DNA of 64,000 nucleotides. Origin: Gluconobacter thailandicus F149-1 = NBRC 100600 (GTDB lineage: Bacteria > Pseudomonadota > Alphaproteobacteria > Acetobacterales > Acetobacteraceae). The translations under genes were made by a program, and so were the position numbers. The stretch lies in the NCBI RefSeq assembly GCF_000964465.1, contig NZ_BANH01000043.1, positions 1-64,000 on the forward strand, given 5' to 3'. Numbering within the stretch: the stretch's first letter is position 1; the number at the start of each line of letters is the position of its first letter. Positions 7,304 to 14,034 of the stretch are shown in pieces. A model generated the notes under the pieces. It was not told where the DNA came from. It made no database searches and was given only the letters and a program-made list of their open reading frames with translations.

Positions 7304-7749
7304 TTGGAAGCTCCTGACTTTTCCAATCCTCGAACGATCTTCAGAGCATGGTCCACCACACGACGCAGCTTGGTTAGCTCGTGGCCCAGTTTGTGGGCTT
7401 CTTCGACCGTGACAATACCGTCCGCCAGGACGCGGATTGTCATCTTCATCGTGTCGTTGGCCTTGTCGGCCACGTCTTCCATGATCTCGGCCACGTCGCC
7501 GTGTCCAAGCTGAACCGGTGTAAGGTGGTAGCCCAGTTCATGCGCCATCGCCTGCAAGATGAATGGCTCCTGGGCGAACTCATCCAGCACAATTGCCACG
7601 TCTACCGGGGCTGTAGTTGCTGAATTGCGGTTCTGGTATTCCGAGATCCGCGCACGGCCTACGCGTGTGACCGCCGCTGCGGCATCAATGCCGCCTATCG
7701 CGCGGACGGCCAATTGCGTGGCCGTCTTGAGGGCTGGGGCGTGATTCAT
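7300..7749 (-). CDS. CII-like phage regulatory protein
   Basis: A 149-residue protein. The N-terminal 70 residues (LAVRAIGGIDAAAAVTRVGR.RISEYQN..... then VDVAIVLDEFAQEPFILQAMAHELG) follow the pattern of phage CII/CP76-type regulators: a helix-turn-helix followed by a helical segment. The C-terminal half is helical and charged. It is the first gene of a leftward operon with the replication-type gene, overlapping it by four bases. Two starts are possible (7761 and 7749). The second has GGGTGAAG upstream. Confidence 0.6.
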   Translation of the reverse strand: MNHAPALKTATQLAVRAIGGIDAAAAVTRVGRARISEYQNRNSATTAPVDVAIVLDEFAQEPFILQAMAHELGYHLTPVQLGHGDVAEIMEDVADKANDTMKMTIRVLADGIVTVEEAHKLGHELTKLRRVVDHALKIVRGLEKSGASK

Positions 7750-7813
7750 GGCTTCACCCATGCGCCATCATCGGCCATCTTGCGCGCCTCACTATAAAAC
7801 GGAGCGACGACAC

Positions 7814-8065
7814 ATGGCTGACGAATGGAAACTGAAGGAAGACGGAAACCTCGATATCTCGAGCGTAACGGGTTTCCGTACGGTCGTAATCCAGGACGGC
7901 GCTGTGGTGCTCCAAGTAAAGGCTGCCACGTCACCCGAGCACTATCCTGCCGGTGATAAGCTGGAGCAATTCTCGCTTTCGCCGCAGACGGCTGCTGAAC
8001 TAGGGCGCGATCTGCTCGATGCTGCGCAGGTGCTTCTCCAGAAGCCTGAAGGCGAGATGCACTAA
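7814..8065 (+). CDS. Small acidic phage protein, unknown
   Basis: An 83-residue protein (MADEWKLKEDGNLDISSVTG...) of unknown function, probably beta-rich at the start and helical at the end (SPQTAAELGRDLLDAAQVLLQK). It is transcribed divergently from the CII-like gene, with only 64 bases between the two starts. The chosen ATG follows GGAGCGACGAC. It leads a short rightward group with the genes at 8146 and 8238. Confidence 0.6.
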   Translation: MADEWKLKEDGNLDISSVTGFRTVVIQDGAVVLQVKAATSPEHYPAGDKLEQFSLSPQTAAELGRDLLDAAQVLLQKPEGEMH

Positions 8066-8145
8066 AGCGAACCGACGATACTTTTTCGGACCAAGTCATC
8101 GCCTTAGAAGGCGAAAGCTTACATTTGTCCTGAGGGAGAAACGTC

Positions 8146-8241
8146 ATGTCCGTACTCCCTGCGCTGTGGTCGAGGACTCGCGTCCCCGACCACGATCGTC
8201 CATCCTGTGTCCGTTACAACAAACAGGAGACGATTCCGTGA
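8146..8241 (+). CDS. 31-residue microprotein in phage early region
   Basis: A short reading frame starting MSVLPALWSR and ending NKQETIP. It has a strong ribosome binding site (TGAGGGAGAAACGTC before ATG). Its stop codon overlaps the GTG start of the next gene (GTGA), which argues for coupled translation. It may be a real microprotein or a leader that sets expression of the next gene. No family was recognised. Confidence 0.45.
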   Translation: MSVLPALWSRTRVPDHDRPSCVRYNKQETIP

Positions 8242-8501
8242 GCGATTTTAAATCTGGTGTGCTCAGTATAAAGCCGACAGAATCTGACGAACTAAAAATA
8301 CGACTTTCAATCCCTGAAAAGCATGCTTCAGCAGAGGCCGGGAGAGTGAGTACACCTGAGTTTAAGATTTCGGTTGTGCTTCCTAAGGGCCGATTTTCCT
8401 TGGATGAGAATTTTTTTACTACTGAAAAAGAGACTTTGAAACTTCTGGGAGAAGCAATTAGGCGTCGGATCACCGAAATCACGGTGAATACTGGCATGTA
8501 A
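8238..8501 (+). CDS. Small phage protein, unknown
   Basis: An 87-residue protein starting at GTG 8238 with AGGAGA upstream. It begins VSDFKSGVLSIKPTESDELK and ends ITEITVNTGM. It appears to be a beta-rich N-terminal part and a C-terminal helix (EKETLKLLGEAIRRRITEI). Function unknown. It is the third gene of a rightward group and is convergent with the gene ending at 8548, with a hairpin between them. Confidence 0.55.
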   Translation: MSDFKSGVLSIKPTESDELKIRLSIPEKHASAEAGRVSTPEFKISVVLPKGRFSLDENFFTTEKETLKLLGEAIRRRITEITVNTGM

Positions 8502-8518
8502 CCCCACGCCCACCGAAA

Positions 8519-8546
8519 GGTCGGAGTGCGGTATTCCATTCCGACC
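8519..8546. terminator. Hairpin between convergent phage genes
   Basis: GGTCGGA (8519-8525) and TCCGACC (8540-8546) form a perfect 7-bp stem in the 46-base gap between two converging genes. No strong T-tract follows on either strand, so the termination role rests on position. Confidence 0.45.
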
Positions 8547-8547
8547 A

Positions 8548-8970
8548 TCATTGTTGTGTAACATTTAATGTAATGTCCGGGCTGGACAGCACATACTTCG
8601 ATGGCCCGTTAGAGAAATAACGAAGGGTATTCACCCGACGTAAAAGGCAATTTAGGATTATCGCCTGTTCCTCTGGTATTTTCTTTTTGAAGGCTTCTTT
8701 CTCAGCGTCCGTCACTTCAGAGGACCAAAGCCGCTCTGCCCCGCCGATGCTTTCCATCCGCTCCAGAGCTTTGACCACCCACGGCTCCAGTTCCACAGAC
8801 TGACGCGCTGAAATTTTCTCTAGTTGAGCTAGGACCTTTCGGAAGTCCTCGTCATATTTAATGGACGTGGAAAACTGCGAAGGCAGATCCACTGCTCTGT
8901 TCGCCAAGACAGCATCTTGCTGACGGCGGCATGAGCGGAGCTTACGCTTGAGGGTATGAAAGATGCTCAT
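8548..8970 (-). CDS. Unknown protein downstream of Cro-like gene
   Basis: A 140-residue, mostly helical charged protein (MSIFHTLKRKLRSCRRQQDA... ending SSPDITLNVTQQ). Its start overlaps the end of the Cro-like gene by four bases, so both come from the leftward promoter at the switch. The place matches early lytic accessory genes. No family was recognised. Confidence 0.55.
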   Translation of the reverse strand: MSIFHTLKRKLRSCRRQQDAVLANRAVDLPSQFSTSIKYDEDFRKVLAQLEKISARQSVELEPWVVKALERMESIGGAERLWSSEVTDAEKEAFKKKIPEEQAIILNCLLRRVNTLRYFSNGPSKYVLSSPDITLNVTQQ

Positions 8971-9173
8971 GCTGCTGTTCCAAAATCATGACACGGTTGA
9001 GGGAATATGTCTGGACGGATCACGTGGGGATCGAGATTGGCGAGCCGTGCGACCGCGATGACGTGGATTGGGGGCACCTGTCGCCACTTACAGACTGCAG
9101 AGTGAGAGCGCTTTATGACCTCACCTACCTTCTTGGGGCCACCTGCGGCCCGTATCACTTCACCAATATCCAT
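8967..9173 (-). CDS. Cro/YdaS-like transcriptional regulator
   Basis: A 68-residue protein starting MDIGEVIRAAGGPKKVGEVI. It has a small helix-turn-helix (KKVGEVIKRSHSAVCKWRQ) followed by VPPIHVIAVARLA.....IRPDIFP, the pattern of YdaS/Cro-type phage regulators. It is divergent from the CI-like gene, and an operator lies seven bases upstream of its start. No ribosome binding site is seen, so the message may be leaderless or the start may lie further upstream. Confidence 0.7.
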   Translation of the reverse strand: MDIGEVIRAAGGPKKVGEVIKRSHSAVCKWRQVPPIHVIAVARLANLDPHVIRPDIFPQPCHDFGTAA

Positions 9174-9180
9174 AAAGCAA

Positions 9181-9233
9181 TGTGAGCATGTCTCACATAT
9201 TTCTGTCAAGTTTGTGCGTGAGCATGGCGCACA
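9181..9233. promoter_or_regulatory. Two operators between cro-like and cI-like genes
   Basis: The first site (9181-9197) is TGTGAG-CATGT-CTCACA, a perfect dyad extended to ATGTGAG/CTCACAT. The second (9217-9233) is CGTGAG-CATGG-CGCACA, matching 14 of 17 bases and set 36 bp away. They sit in the divergent promoter region. Similar sites flank the other side of the repressor gene (9626-9675). Confidence 0.75.
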
Positions 9234-9265
9234 CATCAGCTCGTCAAGACGTGCAAAATTTTCAC

Positions 9266-9613
9266 ATGGAAAACACGTCCAGAATCAGTGACAGGATCAA
9301 AAGTCTTCGCAAGAGACTTAATATGAAGCAGGCGGATTTTGTCGCCGGACTGAATATCTCAAGATCATATTTATCAAAACTTGAGACAGGAGAGGAGCAA
9401 CCAGGAAGGGATTTGCTCATCAGAATGTCACATGAATTCAACGTTTCGCTTGATTGGCTCACATCCGGTTCTGGAGATGCCGTTCCAGCACGAGCCATAA
9501 ATGAGCAAGAGGCACTCTTGCTTATGGCCTTTCGCTCACTGCCTCCCGACGAAGCCGAAACTCATTTAAAGCTCATGCTTCAGCGTGCGGACAAGGACAG
9601 ATTGGATCAGTAA
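9266..9613 (+). CDS. CI-like XRE-family repressor
   Basis: A 115-residue protein with an N-terminal helix-turn-helix (RISDRIKSLRKRLNMKQADF then LNISRSYLSKLETGEEQPG), typical of lambda-type repressors. A short C-terminal helical part (LPPDEAETHLKLMLQRADKD) is probably for dimerisation. It lacks the peptidase domain that makes lambda CI cleavable by RecA, so induction must work differently. The start at 9266 lies after two operators. Four copies of one dyad around the gene suggest it controls the leftward cro promoter and the rightward operon leading to the integrase. Confidence 0.8.
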   Translation: MENTSRISDRIKSLRKRLNMKQADFVAGLNISRSYLSKLETGEEQPGRDLLIRMSHEFNVSLDWLTSGSGDAVPARAINEQEALLLMAFRSLPPDEAETHLKLMLQRADKDRLDQ

Positions 9614-9625
9614 GAAATTATTTCA

Positions 9626-9675
9626 TGTGAGTTAAACTCACTTTAATGTTGACTGATATGTTCGCATAACTCACA
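9626..9675. promoter_or_regulatory. Two more operators and promoter for the rightward operon
   Basis: TGTGAG-TTAAA-CTCACT (9626-9642) and TGTTCG-CATAA-CTCACA (9659-9675) repeat the dyad found at 9181-9233. A possible -35 box TTGACT (9649-9654) lies between them, so the second operator would cover the -10 region of a promoter for the genes starting at 9710. Confidence 0.6.
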
Positions 9676-9709
9676 TTTACTCCATCGCACCGACGCGATG
9701 GAGATCGTT

Positions 9710-10171
9710 ATGTCATTGCATATAGGTGAGGCCGGTAAGTCTCACAGCTCAACCAATTCTGATGTTGTGGAAGCTCGGTTGATCCTGAGGCCGCTTCATC
9801 CACTCTTGCGTGGTCACACCGACCAGACATTTGCGGAATATCTGTCTGATCGTCCGCTGGCAGTTCAACAGAAAGCACGGGAGCGGCGCGTGTGCCTGGT
9901 GCATGCACGTGCAAGAGCTGCTGATGCGTCTATTCCGGGTATAGCCAATGCGTATGCTGCCACGGCTGAAGCTGTTGAGGCGGAACTGGTTGCCCTGCTG
10001 CACGCCACGAAGCCGGCAGAGGCCATCCCGTTTCCGGAGCCGCCGATGCGTGGTCCTCAGACCATGCAAGATCTGCTGATGCGCACTGAGGCCGCAAAGG
10101 TGTCCGGTCGCCTTGCTGGATTCCTGCGCTTTTGCACCGACCTTCTGCCAGGAGGGCGCGATGTACACTGA
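9710..10171 (+). CDS. Unknown phage protein
   Basis: A 153-residue protein, first gene of the rightward operon. The start MSLHIGEAGK is chosen because GGAG lies six bases upstream; an ATG 12 bases earlier is in frame. The centre is alanine-rich and helical (ARAADASIPGIANAYAATAEAVEAELVALLHA). No family was recognised. It overlaps the next small gene by 11 bases. Confidence 0.55.
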   Translation: MSLHIGEAGKSHSSTNSDVVEARLILRPLHPLLRGHTDQTFAEYLSDRPLAVQQKARERRVCLVHARARAADASIPGIANAYAATAEAVEAELVALLHATKPAEAIPFPEPPMRGPQTMQDLLMRTEAAKVSGRLAGFLRFCTDLLPGGRDVH

Positions 10172-10298
10172 ATTTCTGGATCTGCTTTTGCCGTGTGGGC
10201 TGGTGGCTATCGTGTACGGGGCAGGGATCGTCACCGGGATGGTGATCAAGTCTGCCGATAGGTGGGTTCAGGCTCTTGATCGGAGGCCTGCGCCATGA
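10161..10298 (+). CDS. Small single-span membrane protein
   Basis: A 45-residue protein with one hydrophobic segment (LDLLLPCGLVAIVYGAGIV, residues 5-23) and a basic end. AGGAGGGCGCG before the ATG is an excellent ribosome binding site. It overlaps the next gene by four bases. Function unknown; tiny membrane proteins are common in phage early operons. Confidence 0.6.
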   Translation: MYTEFLDLLLPCGLVAIVYGAGIVTGMVIKSADRWVQALDRRPAP

Positions 10299-10543
10299 CG
10301 GCGGAAGCAAGGTCACCGGATATGTTCACGGTGTGCATGCTTGGCGTTCGCCCTCGTCCATACGCTGGTCAGCGTTACGCGGAATACCGGGATGCCGAAC
10401 GTCAGGCCAAGGAAGATGTCCGCACGACGTTCTGTGATCACGACATCTATTTGGGTATGCGTCTGGTCGCGACTGTCTGTGCGCCGTCCATGGCCGGAAA
10501 AATCAAGGTTGACCTGACCGAACTGGGGAGCCGTTACGCATGA
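10295..10543 (+). CDS. Unknown 82-residue phage protein
   Basis: A small protein rich in aromatic and charged residues (GVRPRPYAGQRYAEYRDAERQA...). Both ends overlap neighbouring genes by four bases, so it is part of the tightly coupled operon that ends in the integrase. No family was recognised. Confidence 0.55.
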   Translation: MTAEARSPDMFTVCMLGVRPRPYAGQRYAEYRDAERQAKEDVRTTFCDHDIYLGMRLVATVCAPSMAGKIKVDLTELGSRYA

Positions 10544-10782
10544 GTGGCCGTATCGTCCAGATGGCTCCCAAGGTGCTGGATATTGGGGATGCTGCGTCCT
10601 ATCTGGCGATGTCAGTTGGGACATTCAGGACGCATGTTCTTCCGCATGTGCGTCAGATTGCTTTGTCAGCGCGGCGTCGGGGCTATCTGGTGTCTGATCT
10701 GGATCGCTGGATTGATCGGCAGGCGGGTGGGGAAGGTGTGGCAGTCTCTGTTTCCGCCAATCCCTGGGACGCGATGAGTTGA
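10540..10782 (+). CDS. Excisionase/AlpA-like helix-turn-helix protein
   Basis: An 80-residue protein with a winged-helix MerR/excisionase-type pattern (LDIGDAASYLAMSVGTFRTHV ... YLVSDLDRWIDRQ). Such proteins direct excision or activate integrase genes. It sits directly before the integrase and its TGA stop overlaps the integrase TTG start, the usual xis-int layout. Confidence 0.7.
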   Translation: MSGRIVQMAPKVLDIGDAASYLAMSVGTFRTHVLPHVRQIALSARRRGYLVSDLDRWIDRQAGGEGVAVSVSANPWDAMS

Positions 10783-11813
10783 CCACGCTGCGGCTGCCTT
10801 ACATTCAGCGTTTCAAAGATCGGCACGGGAAGGTTCGGTATTACTTCCGCAAGAAGGGGCAAAAGAGCGTTCCGCTGCCAGATCTGCGCGATCCGGGCTT
10901 CATTGCTGCGTACCAGGCTGCTGTTTCTGGTGCTGAGCCACGAGGGCTCGATGCTGCAAAGGTTACGCCGACGGGAAGTCTGAGGGATGTAATTGAGTCT
11001 TGGTACGCGACGGCTCACTTCAAGACGCTCGAAGAGAGTACCAAGGCTGTGTACCGGCGCTTGCTGGAGCGTATGCGCGGCGCGGATTATGCTGCGAACC
11101 CGGTTTTACTGATGGAAAGCCGGCATGTCCGGATGATCATGGCCCGGCATAATGACTCGCCCACGACGGCCAATCGAATGTTGCGGCTGCTCTCAATGTT
11201 GATGGAGCACGCCATTCATATGGGGTGGGCGGAAAACAATCCGACGGCGGGTGTTCCGCGCATGAAGATCAAGAGTGGTGGCATCCATTCCTGGACGGAT
11301 GATGAGATCGCTCGATATGAGGCGCGCTGGCCAAGTGGCACGAGAGAGCGTCTGGCATTGGCTCTTCTGCTCTACACGGGGCAGCGCCGCAGTGATGTTG
11401 TGAAGATGGGGCCGCGCTCACTGACTGGTCATGGCATTCATGTCCGGCAGCAGAAGACTGGCACTGAGTTGGTTATTCCCATTCATGAGCAGTTGCGGGT
11501 CGAACTGGACCAGTGGCAGCCGAATGGAGCAGGGACGTTTCTGGCGACTGAGAAGGGGCGCCCAATGTCCGTGAACAACTTCTACAATCAGTTTGTCGAC
11601 TGGTGCCGTGAGGCGGGTCTTCCGCCTGGATGCAGTCCGCATGGTTTGCGCAAAGCTGCGGCCCGGAGGCTGGCAGAAGCTGGCTGCACAACGCACCAGA
11701 TCGCTGCCATTACAGGGCACCGTAGTTTGGCTGAAGTGGCGCGTTATACGCGGGCCGCTGAGCAGGTCAACCTGGCCCGCTCAGCGATGTCGCAATTACT
11801 GAAAAAAGATTAA
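10779..11813 (+). CDS. int: Phage integrase (tyrosine recombinase)
   Basis: A complete 344-residue integrase. A short N-terminal arm-binding-like part (IQRFKDRHGKVRYYFRKKG) is followed by a core-binding domain (about 65-165) and the catalytic domain. Active-site residues R203 (TGQRRSD), K226, H288 and R291 (HGLRK), H314 (GHRS) and Y323 (ARYTR) are present. It starts at TTG, coupled to the excisionase-like gene. It lies 2.1 kb from the tRNA-Arg gene, the presumed attachment site, with the sce7725/sce7726 pair in between. Confidence 0.9.
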   Translation: MTTLRLPYIQRFKDRHGKVRYYFRKKGQKSVPLPDLRDPGFIAAYQAAVSGAEPRGLDAAKVTPTGSLRDVIESWYATAHFKTLEESTKAVYRRLLERMRGADYAANPVLLMESRHVRMIMARHNDSPTTANRMLRLLSMLMEHAIHMGWAENNPTAGVPRMKIKSGGIHSWTDDEIARYEARWPSGTRERLALALLLYTGQRRSDVVKMGPRSLTGHGIHVRQQKTGTELVIPIHEQLRVELDQWQPNGAGTFLATEKGRPMSVNNFYNQFVDWCREAGLPPGCSPHGLRKAAARRLAEAGCTTHQIAAITGHRSLAEVARYTRAAEQVNLARSAMSQLLKKD

Positions 11814-12754
11814 GAGGAAAAGAAATCTGCGAGGGTTTCTATATGATGTTTCATGGATAGTTTTTTAACATATCCAAGACCAGGAAAATGTTCCTCTTGG
11901 TGCAATCTGCGAAACTCAATAATCGCAGAAGTCTCCAATATATGAGACCGACCTCTTTCTATCTTCTTAATTAATTCATCTAATGCTTGGGAAAATTTAC
12001 CCCCAGGATCGCTGGAAGTATCATTAGTAAATGACACAAAGTGGTATACATACATTACATCACCTTTATCTTTGTCGATAAAGGTGATGTGGATAGCGAC
12101 TGCGTAAGCCGGTCCACCTTTTTCTGAGTAACCATCACCTACCGTTAAAAAATCTCCAAACCCATCCATGCCGGATTTCTTATAGGTAAGGTGTAGATCT
12201 GAAAATTTCTCGCGCTCAATTTCAAGGTATTCAGCATTTTTTCGCTTTTCGAAGCCGTCACCAATTATTATACGCTTGGTTCCATCGTAGTATTTAATAT
12301 CTCGAGAGCTATTTTTTCTCTCAAAAAATATGCTTTTAATGCTTGGAGAGGATAATTTAATAAAATCCGATAATAATTTATGTTCCGAGAATCCATCATA
12401 TATAAATGAGGGGTTTTTATTGATGTTATCTGTATATAACTTTAAAGCATCTTGAATAGTATTTCTTTCAGTTAGGTATATTCCGGCAGAAATATTATTT
12501 TTTTCTTTATAGTCTCTGTTTAGAAGCTGGAATATGGCTTCTCCGTCCTTTTTATAATCGCCGTGTTTTGGGTTTACGATGACGATCGCCTCGCCATTGG
12601 CCTTACAGACCGTATCAAGGCAAGTTTTTAAAGGGGAAAGGGATTTTTTTACTGGTTCTATTATTGGAATAAATTTTGATTTTGCTAGTAATTGCGCAGT
12701 TTCTCGAACTGCTATTAGCTCATACTGTTTGCCACGGAAATATGGATAATACAT
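11810..12754 (-). CDS. sce7725 family protein
   Basis: A 314-residue protein matching the sce7725 family: it starts MYYPYFRGKQYELIAVRE, then FIPIIEPVK, and later has DGYSEKGGPAYAVAIHITF, DPGGKFSQAL and HFPGLGYVKKLS. The start resembles that of phage 'beta' family proteins. The biochemical role is not established. It follows the sce7726 gene after a 3-base gap, so the two are one operon. Low G+C compared with the integrase next to it suggests separate acquisition. It converges with the integrase gene, overlapping by four bases. A defence role is a hypothesis. Confidence 0.85.
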   Translation of the reverse strand: MYYPYFRGKQYELIAVRETAQLLAKSKFIPIIEPVKKSLSPLKTCLDTVCKANGEAIVIVNPKHGDYKKDGEAIFQLLNRDYKEKNNISAGIYLTERNTIQDALKLYTDNINKNPSFIYDGFSEHKLLSDFIKLSSPSIKSIFFERKNSSRDIKYYDGTKRIIIGDGFEKRKNAEYLEIEREKFSDLHLTYKKSGMDGFGDFLTVGDGYSEKGGPAYAVAIHITFIDKDKGDVMYVYHFVSFTNDTSSDPGGKFSQALDELIKKIERGRSHILETSAIIEFRRLHQEEHFPGLGYVKKLSMKHHIETLADFFSS

Positions 12755-12757
12755 TGC

Positions 12758-13645
12758 TCATGCCCACGTCATAGCCGTTTCAAGCGGCATTTCTATCGCC
12801 TTAATAAGGCGACTATAATCGGTGCGTCGCACCGGAACGGAAAGTGCCGCTGCATGCAGCGACACTGGAAGCCGCTTAACGAGTTCGCTTAACGGCGTGA
12901 GCGTACGAGTAAACTTGAGTGTTCGCACAAACTCGTCGTGTAGTGTAACAGAATCTATCTGAGAAAATAGTCTTCGAAATACCTCATATCTTTTTGTGTT
13001 GGGGACCTCCGGAATGGGTATATCTAAAGACTTTAGAATAAGCTTTATTTCATCAAAGCGAAGAGAATCAAAGGTTGTCAATGGACAGATTCGCGTAGGA
13101 TCGTTAATTCCGTTGCGAATTGTAGAAATTTGATTTCGCTTTGACAGGCATAAAATGCCAACATCTTCCGGGACCGATTTTATTATATTTTCAATGTGGG
13201 ATTCCGCTGTGATGACGTTTACGGTTGCAAATATTTTCTTGTAATTAATTATTTGATTCTCGAGTCTGCATAGAGAGTCACGTTCTGACTTTATCTCGTA
13301 AACGGTAGAAGTGCCGTTGAGTATTGCTGTATCAGCTTTGCATTTACCTGCTTTAAACTCATTGAGCATCACCGAGGTGCGCAGAGAATGTCTTCCAAGG
13401 AGGATTTTTTTCGTAATGGCAGCCCGATAAATATATTCATCCCGCTGGCCGGCTATCTGAAGAATTTTGAAGGCTCGGTCGAACGCATCGCCCACAGTTG
13501 TATTCTTGGAATCACATTCTTGTGCTGGTGTCAGGCGTAAAAGACGTGCGAAAAGCTCCGAATAGCCTCTTATGGCCATTTCTTGGAATACAGCCGAAGA
13601 GAACAATCGGGTCAGAGCCGATAATTCAGATACGCTCACTGTCAA
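12758..13645 (-). CDS. sce7726 family protein with nuclease-like motif
   Basis: A 295-residue protein of the sce7726 family, the regular partner of sce7725. Residues 95-140 contain D105 (KADTAIL), E117 and K119 (YEIKSERD) and Q131, which is the D...E-x-K...Q pattern of PD-(D/E)XK nucleases. The rest is helical and has no recognised domain. It is the first gene of the leftward pair. The gap up to the tRNA gene should hold its promoter. Nuclease activity is inferred from the motif alone. Confidence 0.8.
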   Translation of the reverse strand: MTVSVSELSALTRLFSSAVFQEMAIRGYSELFARLLRLTPAQECDSKNTTVGDAFDRAFKILQIAGQRDEYIYRAAITKKILLGRHSLRTSVMLNEFKAGKCKADTAILNGTSTVYEIKSERDSLCRLENQIINYKKIFATVNVITAESHIENIIKSVPEDVGILCLSKRNQISTIRNGINDPTRICPLTTFDSLRFDEIKLILKSLDIPIPEVPNTKRYEVFRRLFSQIDSVTLHDEFVRTLKFTRTLTPLSELVKRLPVSLHAAALSVPVRRTDYSRLIKAIEMPLETAMTWA

Positions 13646-13825
13646 TTTTTCGCTCCGTCTCTCTCAGACTTAAATTTTACCCGGCAGCGTTCTGTTAGCG
13701 TAGATGCCATCCTGATGGAAAACTGACTTTTAAGAATAAACTTACCACTAGCGTAATCGGGTAACACTCCATCATAAACTTCTTTGGGGTTCGCCTTTAT
13801 CACGTCCCTTAGAAAGGCAAGTGAA

Positions 13826-13855
13826 TGTCAAACCCATCCCAGATGGTGTCAAACC
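13826..13855 (+). repeat. Direct repeat TGTCAAACC next to the attachment tRNA
   Basis: TGTCAAACC occurs at 13,826-13,834 and 13,847-13,855, 21 bp apart (two helical turns), 40-70 bp inside the element from the tRNA 3' end. They may be integrase arm-type sites or sites for a regulator. The rest of the gap 13,646-13,895 shows no gene. Confidence 0.35.
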
Positions 13856-13895
13856 TGCCAGAAAACTGGCGGAAAATAGCGATTTCTGAGATTGG

Positions 13896-13972
13896 TGGTG
13901 GACCCGACGCGATTCGAACGCGTGACCTTTGCCTTCGGAGGGCAACGCTCTATCCAGCTGAGCTACGGGTCC
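13896..13972 (-). tRNA. tRNA-Arg (anticodon CCG)
   Basis: The minus strand folds as a full cloverleaf: acceptor GGACCCG with CGGGTCC, D-arm AGCTCAGCTGGATAGAGC, anticodon arm TTGCC-CTCCGAA-GGCAA with anticodon CCG, TpsiC arm with GTTCGAATC, and an encoded CCA end. Its 3' end faces the phage-like element, so it is the likely integration site. Confidence 0.95.
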
Positions 13973-14034
13973 GTCGGGTTTCCAATAGACGGTTCAGGAT
14001 GGGCTTGCCAAGCCCCTATCGGTATTTTGTTCAT

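Larger units (their letters stand above)
1..13895. mobile_element. Right part of an integrated phage-like element
   Basis: The stretch left of the tRNA-Arg gene carries a CI/Cro pair, a CII-like regulator, a replication-type gene, an excisionase and a tyrosine integrase, a DUF3164 protein and several cargo genes. The right boundary is placed at the tRNA 3' end because the integrase lies near it and everything beyond 14,035 is core chromosome. The left end and any structural genes are not in the window. Two AT-rich patches (3.9-5.4 kb and 11.8-13.8 kb) look like separately acquired cargo. Whether the element is a complete prophage or a remnant cannot be decided here. Confidence 0.8.
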
